This document shows positions 1 through 5,465 of a stretch of DNA of 5,465 nt, piece after piece; positions within the stretch are counted from its first letter, which is position 1, and each line of letters opens with the position of its first letter. Source of the DNA: Propionivibrio sp. (GTDB lineage: Bacteria; Pseudomonadota; Gammaproteobacteria; Burkholderiales; Rhodocyclaceae); contig JAGNOM010000218.1 of the NCBI GenBank assembly GCA_017990155.1, positions 1-5,465 of the forward strand. The letters are read 5' to 3'. The notes below the pieces were generated by a model, which was not told the origin of the DNA, searched no databases, and worked only from the letters and a program-made list of their open reading frames with translations. Made by a program: the position numbers and the translations under genes.

Positions 1-470
1 GTACGGGTCGCCCGAGCCACCTGTCGGGACACGTGGGCAACCCATGACCGACTCTTCAGGCGCGCGTCATGCGCACCGACCATCTTCGCCAGGTCCGTGG
101 TATTCCGAACCTCCTCAGTAACCAAAGCTCCACGCACAAAACTTCCGAAACGCCGCTCCAGGCCATAGCAGACGAGCTTTGCTGTCGGGATACCCCAGCG
201 CTGGAACGCCAGCAGGTTTTCCCACTCGCGCTTTACTCGCTGCGGTCCGATCAAGCCGCGAAGGCCGAACCAGCGGCGCACAACATTTTTTCCATTTCCC
301 ACGTAACGCTTTACGTAATAGCGCTTGCCGTCGACGGAAACTCGCAGAACACAACTCAGCGGATCCTTGGCGATCAGTTCTCCGTCCAGGCGGAACACCG
401 AGTCGAGGCTCCCGAACAGCTTTTCCGCGCTCGTCTCCCGGTAGGCGGAATCAAGAAACCAGCTATTCAT
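1..470 (-). CDS. Lipopolysaccharide kinase (Kdo/WaaP/InaA-like) family protein, C-terminus beyond left edge
   Basis: Reading leftward from an ATG at 470, the frame stays open to the window edge, giving 156 complete N-terminal residues. An in-frame TGA lies directly upstream of the ATG, so the start cannot be further upstream, and a GGAGAAGG ribosome binding site sits 7 bases before it. The protein shows a kinase N-lobe: a beta-strand with VKRY (K54 as the likely ATP-binding lysine), a helix with RVKREWE (E82 or E84 as its partner), then GIPTAKLVCYG (93-103) and a hinge-like ALVTEE (115-120). This order closely matches the second domain of the tandem kinase gene in this window and is typical of small LPS-core or Kdo kinases. 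The catalytic loop (usually H-x-D) would lie past the edge, so activity cannot be judged. A sugar of the LPS core is the likely substrate by family; the exact one is unknown. Third codon positions are less G/C-rich than in waaP. Confidence 0.85.
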   Translation of the reverse strand, partial: MNSWFLDSAYRETSAEKLFGSLDSVFRLDGELIAKDPLSCVLRVSVDGKRYYVKRYVGNGKNVVRRWFGLRGLIGPQRVKREWENLLAFQRWGIPTAKLVCYGLERRFGSFVRGALVTEEVRNTTDLAKMVGAHDARLKSRSWVAHVSRQVARATR

Positions 471-514
471 TCACAAACCTTCTCCATATCAACGACCCAA
501 CGCGAATACATCAT
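467..514 (-). CDS. Candidate 15-residue leader peptide coupled to the left kinase
   Basis: A short frame MMYSRWVVDMEKVCE begins at tandem ATG codons (514 and 511). A purine run AAAAAAGG at 521-528 ends 6 bases upstream of the first ATG. Its TGA overlaps the kinase ATG as ATGA, the same coupling geometry as the GTGA junctions of the operon on the right. The same frame is open further upstream to a GTG at 691 (74 residues), but that extension has no recognisable composition or binding site. I infer possible translational coupling. No homology is recognised and the frame may be fortuitous. Confidence 0.25.
   Translation of the reverse strand: MMYSRWVVDMEKVCE
478..485 (-). promoter_or_regulatory. 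Ribosome binding site of the left kinase gene
   Basis: The minus strand reads GGAGAAGG here, 7 bases before the ATG at 470. It is a strong purine-rich Shine-Dalgarno match. Together with the in-frame stop immediately upstream it fixes the start of the kinase. It lies inside the candidate leader peptide frame, so ribosomes finishing that peptide would pass over it. Confidence 0.7.
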
Positions 515-640
515 CACACACCTTTTTTGCCCCCACTGCCCACTGAGTTCATTTGCATGATCGTCGCGTAAAGCCGGCAGTTCATCGGCAACGGATGCCC
601 ATACAGACCATGCCAGCTTTCCCGCCCAGCGCTTTGACTC

Positions 641-646
641 TATGAT
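641..646 (+). promoter_or_regulatory. Possible -10 element for the ArnT-like gene
   Basis: TATGAT matches the sigma-70 -10 consensus at five of six positions and lies about 100 bases before the ATG at 748. The hexamer 17 bases upstream (TTTCCC, 618-623) is a poor -35. The nearby TTGACT at 634-639 is only one base away and cannot serve as its partner. The assignment is tentative. Confidence 0.2.
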
Positions 647-747
647 ACATCCCCTCACATCACGCAACTGAGCCAGAGTCCGCCAGCCCACACGGCGCCC
701 GAGGTCGATCGCAGGCTCATGACACTCCCCGACTTGGCCTTTCCAAC

Positions 748-2217
748 ATGAACTTCAAGCAGCCCGCGCGCGCGGCATGGATCCTCGTGATCGCCGCCGT
801 CAGTACGCTCATCTACCTGATTCGCCTGAACGGGGCTACAGACCTCGAAAGCTACGGTCAGCCAACGCATATCGGCTATCTCCTCGATTTGATGACGCAA
901 GGTCAGCTCTTCGTCCAGCGCGACCTGAACGGCGCCATGAACGCGACGCCACCGCTCCACACGTGGCTGATGGCCCCCTTTGCCGCCGCACTCGGGCTCA
1001 AGCGACTGGCGCTGTCCTTGCCGTCCTTCCTGTCCGTCCTTGCCTTGTCCTTGCTGGTCTTCGCGGTCGGGCGACGTCGCTTTGGCGAACTGGCCGGCGG
1101 TCTTGGCGCCATGGCAGTCCTGCTGTCGCCGGCAACGGCCAAACACATCGCACTTGCGGGTGCCGAGCCGGTTTTTGCGCTCACGGTAAGTATCGCTGTA
1201 CTGGCCGCAGCTTCCGCGAGCTCGAGTACGGGCGACGTCCGTGGCGAACGATGGCGCTGGATTCTCTTCTGGCTGATGGCCGCATTGTCCACGCTCAACA
1301 TGGGCCTGCTTGGTGGCCTTCTGGCTGGCGGTGGGCTGCTAAGCCTTTACGTGATGGTACGCAATCCGGGAAACCCGACGGCGATTCGGCCGCACCTTGC
1401 CGGCCTCGCGCTGTATTTTGGCATCGTGCTCGTCTGGCTGATTCCGGCCGGATTCAACTACGGATTCTCGTCGACCGTCCACATGCTCTTCATGGAAGCG
1501 CGCAGTTGGCAAACGAGCGTGCTGCTGAAACCTGTTGCCTCCCTGCTGATACGTTATCTTCCTTTCAGCCTCTTTCTGCTCCTGGCGCTATGGCGCGTCC
1601 TGCGCCACCCGGCGACAGACGCCGGACAACGCGGTTTCGAGCGCTTTCTGGCCGGCTGGCTCATCGCCGGGCTGCTAGCTGTTTCGCTGACCGACGACAA
1701 AGGAGCCGACACGCTCTTCGCGCTGTGGCCAGCCTGCGCACTCCTCGTCGGCCGCGAGATGGCGAATCTGGCCGAGCGCATGGGAAAAACTCGATTCGCC
1801 GGGGTGGCCGTCGTCATCGGCTGCATCCTGATCGGCGCCACCTACAACGCGGTGCATTCGACGAACGCCGAGAACTACAAAGCCTCGGCGCTGGGCAAGG
1901 AACTGCGCCTGGCCGCCGACACGGAACTCGCCGCGAAGGCGCTGAAGGCGAGCGGCATCGACACCCGTAGCCTGCACCACTTCGGCACGCCGCAAACGCT
2001 GCAGCTTTACTTGGGCACCTTCCGCCCCCGCATCGACCGGACGCAGCTCGAAGCGATTCTGGCAGGCGCAAACGGTCCGTTTGATCTCGCAACGGGAGAT
2101 TCCGGCATTGAGGTGCTTGGCGTGCAGGCACGCTATCCGGCGACCAAGCAGATCTTCCGCTGGCCCGACGACCCGTCGCAGCCGCCGGTCGTCCAGGTTT
2201 ACCGCATCGCCCGTTAG
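748..2217 (+). CDS. ArnT/PMT-like integral membrane glycosyltransferase (GT-C fold)
   Basis: This 489-residue protein is a polytopic membrane enzyme with about nine or ten hydrophobic segments: 10-27, 86-107, 115-131, 138-157, 170-203, 217-236, 268-282, 300-314, 321-335 and 350-367. A soluble tail of about 120 residues follows. The order fits the ArnT/protein O-mannosyltransferase superfamily: a first periplasmic loop with DLESY (32-36), a TPPLHTWL stretch (67-74) in place of the usual K-P-[PIL]-x-x-[YH]-W, an ALAGAEPVFAL segment (135-145), RYLPF (269-273), and DDKGADTLFALWPACALL (316-333) matching the ArnT KGKLPTYIL region. Family members move a sugar from polyprenyl phosphate to lipid A, core or other envelope acceptors at the periplasmic face. 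Several usually charged positions are replaced here, so aminoarabinose transfer to lipid A should not be assumed. At 489 residues it is shorter than E. coli ArnT (about 550). The ATG at 748 has only a weak ribosome binding site, but the first membrane segment follows it directly. Its stop overlaps the end of the convergent kinase gene. It lies between two LPS kinase genes. Confidence 0.85.
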   Translation: MNFKQPARAAWILVIAAVSTLIYLIRLNGATDLESYGQPTHIGYLLDLMTQGQLFVQRDLNGAMNATPPLHTWLMAPFAAALGLKRLALSLPSFLSVLALSLLVFAVGRRRFGELAGGLGAMAVLLSPATAKHIALAGAEPVFALTVSIAVLAAASASSSTGDVRGERWRWILFWLMAALSTLNMGLLGGLLAGGGLLSLYVMVRNPGNPTAIRPHLAGLALYFGIVLVWLIPAGFNYGFSSTVHMLFMEARSWQTSVLLKPVASLLIRYLPFSLFLLLALWRVLRHPATDAGQRGFERFLAGWLIAGLLAVSLTDDKGADTLFALWPACALLVGREMANLAERMGKTRFAGVAVVIGCILIGATYNAVHSTNAENYKASALGKELRLAADTELAAKALKASGIDTRSLHHFGTPQTLQLYLGTFRPRIDRTQLEAILAGANGPFDLATGDSGIEVLGVQARYPATKQIFRWPDDPSQPPVVQVYRIAR

Positions 2218-3683
2218 CCCTCGGCTGGCGGCAGGTTCGTGTCCAGCCACTGGTGCAGCACCGATTTCTGCGGCCAGTTTCGCAACAGGCGGACGCGATC
2301 GCGACGCCAGGCCTTGGCGAATCGACGTTGCGAGCGATGCTGTTCCATGGCATCGAGGTCGATCAGGAAAATCCGCCCTTCGTGCCAGAGGAGATTCGTC
2401 GCTTTCAGGTCGCCATGGCTGATGCGCAAATCGTGTAGCGACTTGAACAACGAGATGATTGCCCATGCCACATCGCCCTCGGGTTTCTCGTCGGGCGACA
2501 AACGTTTGAGCAGATCGACGCCCGGACAGTGCTCTGTGACGAGAAAGGCGCGCCGGCGCAAGGGCCCGACGCGCTCCTCGATCAAGGCCAGCGGACGCGG
2601 CGTAGCGATGCCGTAGAACCCGAGACGATGAGCCTCGCGCCACGAGTGCCAAGCCCGGCTGGGCCGCCAGAAACGGGCGAGCGCATGACGCAGATTCTTC
2701 AGGTTGTAGCGCTTGACGACCAGCGCCCGGTCGCCCAGCCCCAGCCGAACCACCGTACTGGTCCGCCCGTCCTTGAGCAGAACCCCACCGCTCATCGCGA
2801 CGTCGGGCGACGCCAGGACCGGCTCCAGAAAATCAAGTTCAGCGCGCAGCGCAGCGGAAAAACGCAACCCACTGCGGGCGACTGCGAACAGCGTGCAATC
2901 GCGCAATGTCTTGCCCAGGAATTCGCTCAAGCGCCTGTCACGCACACGAGCAAGCGCACGATCGAGCGCGTCCGGATCGCCAAGGCGCGATCCGCCGCCG
3001 GACACGTAGGCATCGAGCAAACGCTGCCGGCAGGCGTCCCAGGCAACCGGAAGTTGCGCCAGCAGGACAGCAAGGTTCGCGGCGGCCTGTTGGTCGTTCA
3101 AAGGCTGGCCCGGGGTGATCGAACGAACCGCGTCGCCATCGATTACAAACAGTTCTTCGCCACGCCGCATGAAGTTGCCGAGATGCAAATCCTCTTGCAC
3201 CAAACCCGCTGCGTGCAGACGGCCAAGCGCACGAAAGGCGGGACAGAGCACATCGAGCACGTCACGGCTACCAGCCGGCGTTGCGGAAAGTGGCCTCCAC
3301 GCGTCCGACAGACTCTCGGCAGCGTCAATAAATGCGGTGATCAGAACGTGCCCGCCGTCAGGCAATGCAGTCGCCAGCAGCATCTCCGGGGTCGGCACAC
3401 GGGCCTGGTGCAAGGCGTCGATTCCGCTCTTTTCCTGCGCCCAGTGCCGCGCGCTGCCACTCGCCACGAAGAGCTTGACCAGCACATGCCGATCGTTCCA
3501 CAACCCGTCACCGACGATCCGCTTGCCGGGCAGCACGCGCAGCAAGCGATGAACCCGTACCGCCGAACCGTCGGCCAGCATGACGGAAAACGGCGTCGCC
3601 GGCGCGCGCCCGGCCTTGCGCAAACCCGCCGCGTCGAGCACGTTCCCCCGCAAATCGTCCACGGCTGAATTCCGACAGGTCAC
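2214..3683 (-). CDS. Tandem-domain lipopolysaccharide kinase family protein (two WaaP/InaA-like domains)
   Basis: The gene encodes 489 residues with two kinase-like domains. Domain 1 (about 40-250) has LVKLF with K70, RLHAAG (155-160), catalytic loop QEDLHLGN (D165, N170) and an IDGD metal-binding motif (D182). A linker with FLGKTLRDCT (255-264) follows. Domain 2 (about 295-489) has VVKRY with K324, WREAH (E350), SLHDLRISHGDLKATN (catalytic D425, N430) and IDLD (D442). Both active sites look complete. The start is taken as the GTG at 3683, whose GTGA overlaps the waaP stop; the frame is open further upstream only because it crosses waaP out of phase. The family phosphorylates LPS-core sugars in the cytoplasm. 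Placement directly after waaG and waaP suggests additional core phosphorylation, but substrates are unknown. From memory, the Pseudomonas aeruginosa core cluster also carries a long kinase-family gene (PA5006) after waaP, which may be the counterpart. Confidence 0.88.
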   Translation of the reverse strand: MTCRNSAVDDLRGNVLDAAGLRKAGRAPATPFSVMLADGSAVRVHRLLRVLPGKRIVGDGLWNDRHVLVKLFVASGSARHWAQEKSGIDALHQARVPTPEMLLATALPDGGHVLITAFIDAAESLSDAWRPLSATPAGSRDVLDVLCPAFRALGRLHAAGLVQEDLHLGNFMRRGEELFVIDGDAVRSITPGQPLNDQQAAANLAVLLAQLPVAWDACRQRLLDAYVSGGGSRLGDPDALDRALARVRDRRLSEFLGKTLRDCTLFAVARSGLRFSAALRAELDFLEPVLASPDVAMSGGVLLKDGRTSTVVRLGLGDRALVVKRYNLKNLRHALARFWRPSRAWHSWREAHRLGFYGIATPRPLALIEERVGPLRRRAFLVTEHCPGVDLLKRLSPDEKPEGDVAWAIISLFKSLHDLRISHGDLKATNLLWHEGRIFLIDLDAMEQHRSQRRFAKAWRRDRVRLLRNWPQKSVLHQWLDTNLPPAEG

Positions 3684-4504
3684 GACTGCGGGCTCTTCGC
3701 ATACTTGCGCAGGTAACGCGCACGCAAACGATCCGCCTCGCGTTCCAGATGCGCCAGCAGCTTCGCCTCGTCGCGCAGTATCTGCCGTAGTGGCATTGCG
3801 AAATACAGGCGCAGGAAGCGCAGACAATCGCGTCGCGTCAAGCCGATATCGAGCGCCGAAAAATAGAGGCTCGACAGGTCCTTGTCGCGCCATCGGCGCG
3901 GCGTACTTTGCCGGACATGGGCGCGGTGCAGATCGATCAGCGACAGCTTGAAATCGTCGATCTTCGGCGCTGGATCGAGATGCAGCAGGAAGTGGCAAAT
4001 GTAAAAATCACGGTGATTGACGCCGCCGCGATGCATTCGACCGGCCATATTGGCGACCCGACCGAGCAGCGCCCGCTTGAGCGCCACCGGCGGCGGTTCG
4101 CTCACCCACTCGCGGCAGTAATCCTCAAGACTGATCGTCGGCGCCAGTTCCTCGGTCACGATAAAGGAATGCTGTGTCGCCGGATTGTCGCCGCGCTGCC
4201 CGAAGGCGACGCCGTGCATCGTCTCGACGCCCAGCTCGGCGAGGCGACGGATCGCCCGCCATTCGTTGGCGGCGCCGAGAACCGGCAGGCGCAGCGAAAG
4301 CAGGTTCTTGAGAATTTCCGCCCAGCCGACTCCGCGATGAATCTTGACGAAATAGCCACGCCCGGCGAGCTCGGTGCGCAATGTGCGGCGCGCCTCCAGT
4401 TCGCGAAAGACTTCCCCCTGGAGCGCCTCCACCGCGACGAAGGGATCACGGCCCGACCACAGCGACCGGAACGGCTCGTCAATGAAGAGCGTCGGCCGGC
4501 TCAC
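3680..4504 (-). CDS. waaP: Lipopolysaccharide core heptose(I) kinase WaaP (RfaP)
   Basis: The 274-residue product resembles E. coli WaaP (about 265 residues) along its whole length. Near-identical stretches include LQGEVFRELEARRTLR (28-43), KNLLSLRLPVLGA (66-78), PTISLEDYC (122-130), NHRDFYICHFLLHL (163-176), IDLHRA (190-195) and PRRWRDKDL (202-210). K54 is the likely ATP-binding lysine, D166 the catalytic aspartate (equivalent by alignment from memory to E. coli D162) and D191 the metal-binding aspartate. WaaP transfers phosphate from ATP to O-4 of the first inner-core heptose, which stabilises the outer membrane. In Pseudomonas the enzyme is essential. The start is the GTG at 4504, where GTGA overlaps the waaG stop, and homology begins within about ten residues of it. 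A longer in-frame extension to 4717 lies inside waaG and is rejected. Its own stop overlaps the next gene's start in the same way, indicating a tightly coupled operon. Confidence 0.95.
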   Translation of the reverse strand: MSRPTLFIDEPFRSLWSGRDPFVAVEALQGEVFRELEARRTLRTELAGRGYFVKIHRGVGWAEILKNLLSLRLPVLGAANEWRAIRRLAELGVETMHGVAFGQRGDNPATQHSFIVTEELAPTISLEDYCREWVSEPPPVALKRALLGRVANMAGRMHRGGVNHRDFYICHFLLHLDPAPKIDDFKLSLIDLHRAHVRQSTPRRWRDKDLSSLYFSALDIGLTRRDCLRFLRLYFAMPLRQILRDEAKLLAHLEREADRLRARYLRKYAKSPQS

Positions 4505-5465
4505 GAGCGTTCTTTCAGGATCAGGTCGGCGGCGCGTTCGGCGTTGCTGTAGATGTCGGCTGTTTCGGCAAACGCCAGCGCGTTGGCTTGCCAGCGCCGT
4601 CGCGCGGCATCGTCCTTGAGCATCGACGCGAGCAGTGAATCCAGCCGCGACTGCTCGAACGGCTCGGGCACGACCAGCCCGCCGTCGGCTTCCTCGATGT
4701 AGTGCGCGTAGCCGCAAACGGCCGTCGCCAGCACCGGAAGCCCTGCGACCAGCGCTTCGAGCAGCACGGTGCCGGTGTTCTCGTTGTACGCCGGATGGAT
4801 CAACACGTCGGCACCGAGCAGGAAGCGCGGGATATCGCTGCGTCCCTGCAGAATCGTCACGTGCTCGCCGATGCCAAGCGACGACGCCTGCCTCAGAAAG
4901 GCGCTGGGTTCGTCCTGACCGATGGCGATCAGCCGCGTGCGCTCGCGCAACTCGTCCGGCACGTCAGCCACCGCCTTCAGGCTTCGGTCCAGCCCTTTGG
5001 TTTTGAAACCCGAGCCAACCTGAAGTAGCAGCAGATCGTTTTCCCCCAGCCCAAACTCGGCACGAAAACTGGCGCGAATCTCCGCCGCATTCGTTGGCGC
5101 TTTCCGATCGGGAGAAATCCCCGGCGGTAGCAGATGAAAACGGTGCGCCGGCGTCGCATAGTGCTTCTCGAAGAACGGCTGCTGCAGCGAAGAAATCATC
5201 AAAATCTCGGTCCGGCTTTCCGGTTCAAACACCGCCCGCTCGTACGCGGCGAAATGCCGATAGCGACCCGACAAGCGGTACAAAGAATTGCGCAGGGTCC
5301 GCGCTTTCTCTTCATAACAGGGGTCGGCGGCAAAATAGTCGTCCAGCCCCGGCATCTTGTTGAAACCGATGACGCGATCCGCCGGACGGCGCTTCAGATC
5401 CCGCTGCATCCAGTCCGTGAACTTTGCATAGCGCCGCGCGTTGCTTAGCGCGCGCACCGGAACGC
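4501..5465 (-). CDS. waaG: Lipopolysaccharide core glucosyltransferase I WaaG (RfaG), N-terminus beyond right edge
   Basis: The 320 residues present match E. coli WaaG from about residue 54 to the end, so roughly 50 N-terminal residues lie outside the window. The GTG at 5457 is an internal valine, not the start: V-P precedes it, as in the E. coli protein. Landmarks in the fragment are PADRVIGFNKMPGLDDYFAAD (27-47), YRLSGRYRHFAAYERAVF (62-79), LLPPGISPDRK (111-121), LLLQVGSGFKTKGLDRS (145-161) and HPAYNENTGTVLLEAL (223-238). The last contains the E-x7-E nucleotide-sugar motif of GT4 retaining transferases (E228, E236). CGYAHYI (250-256) follows. WaaG adds the first hexose (glucose in E. coli) from the nucleotide sugar to heptose II of the inner core at the cytoplasmic face. 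The sugar used here is not certain. The gene leads a co-directional run into waaP through a 4-base overlap; any upstream promoter is outside the window. Confidence 0.95.
   Translation of the reverse strand, partial: VPVRALSNARRYAKFTDWMQRDLKRRPADRVIGFNKMPGLDDYFAADPCYEEKARTLRNSLYRLSGRYRHFAAYERAVFEPESRTEILMISSLQQPFFEKHYATPAHRFHLLPPGISPDRKAPTNAAEIRASFRAEFGLGENDLLLLQVGSGFKTKGLDRSLKAVADVPDELRERTRLIAIGQDEPSAFLRQASSLGIGEHVTILQGRSDIPRFLLGADVLIHPAYNENTGTVLLEALVAGLPVLATAVCGYAHYIEEADGGLVVPEPFEQSRLDSLLASMLKDDAARRRWQANALAFAETADIYSNAERAADLILKERS

Larger units (their letters stand above)
471..747. other. Divergent intergenic region
   Basis: This 277-base stretch separates the leftward kinase from the rightward glycosyltransferase and should hold promoters for both. 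The part near the kinase (about 480-560) is richer in A/T than the flanking genes and contains the ribosome binding site and candidate leader peptide. The only good -10-like element I see on the plus strand is TATGAT at 641-646. No convincing operator palindrome, riboswitch or RNA gene is visible. Confidence 0.6.

Noticed and set aside
115..354. Minus-strand open frame of 79 codons inside the left kinase
   Set aside because: It is out of phase with the kinase frame, is rich in Arg and Ala as expected for a GC-rich shadow, and has no motif.
69..560. Plus-strand open frame of 163 codons at the left end
   Set aside because: It lies antisense to the left kinase, whose N-lobe motifs, ribosome binding site and start are convincing. 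The plus-strand translation shows no recognisable domain.
634..646. TTGACT followed by TATGAT as a promoter
   Set aside because: The two hexamers are separated by one base, far short of the usual 16-18. Only the second was kept, as a weak -10 candidate.
515..691. 74-residue minus-strand protein starting at GTG 691
   Set aside because: There is no ribosome binding site at 691, no recognisable domain, and the region is expected to hold promoters. Only the last 15 codons have start-site support.
777..1970. Plus-strand open frame of 397 codons
   Set aside because: It is the shifted frame of the ArnT-like gene: Arg-rich composition, no hydrophobic segments and no motif, whereas the 748 frame is a clear membrane enzyme.
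2529..3668. Plus-strand open frame of 379 codons
   Set aside because: It is fully antisense to the tandem kinase gene, which has two complete sets of kinase motifs. The plus-strand product is low in hydrophobic content and unrecognisable.
3684..3998. N-terminal extension of the tandem kinase to an upstream start at 3998
   Set aside because: The extension overlaps waaP out of phase and has no kinase or other motif. The GTG at 3683 overlapping the waaP stop is the better start.
3908..4552. Plus-strand open frame of 214 codons
   Set aside because: It is antisense to waaP, which is near-identical to known WaaP in several blocks. No independent support was found.
4505..4717. N-terminal extension of waaP to 4717
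   Set aside because: It overlaps the conserved C-terminal part of waaG, and similarity to E. coli WaaP begins only a few residues after the GTG at 4504.

Overview
The window looks like part of a lipopolysaccharide (LPS) core and outer-surface assembly locus from a GC-rich Gram-negative proteobacterium. WaaG and WaaP type proteins point to an LPS maker. The strong G/C preference at third codon positions and the similarity to enterobacterial and pseudomonad core genes fit a Beta- or Gammaproteobacterium, and my guess is a Rhodocyclales-like betaproteobacterium. The genus cannot be fixed from the sequence alone.

Layout, right to left. A minus-strand operon enters from the right edge with waaG (core glucosyltransferase, N-terminus cut off by the window edge). 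It continues into waaP (heptose kinase) and then into a long gene with two complete kinase-like domains in tandem. Each junction is a 4-base GTGA overlap, so the three are almost certainly co-translated. The tandem kinase gene ends at 2214. There it overlaps tail-to-tail by 4 bases with a plus-strand gene for a polytopic ArnT/PMT-like membrane glycosyltransferase (748-2217).

Left of that gene is a 277-base divergent intergenic region (471-747). Left of it, a further lipopolysaccharide kinase family gene reads leftward and runs off the window (470 to beyond 1). Its conserved kinase N-lobe is clear although both its stop codon and catalytic loop lie outside the window. A short candidate leader peptide ends in an ATGA overlap with its start.

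How the genes fit together: WaaG extends the heptose inner core with a hexose and WaaP phosphorylates inner-core heptose, both at the cytoplasmic face. The two other kinase genes are plausible further core phosphorylation enzymes. The ArnT-like protein would act on the periplasmic side with a polyprenyl-phosphate sugar donor, on lipid A, core or another envelope acceptor. The most notable point is that this protein has replaced several charged residues that are conserved in classical ArnT. No RNA genes, mobile elements, CRISPR arrays or convincing terminators were seen.
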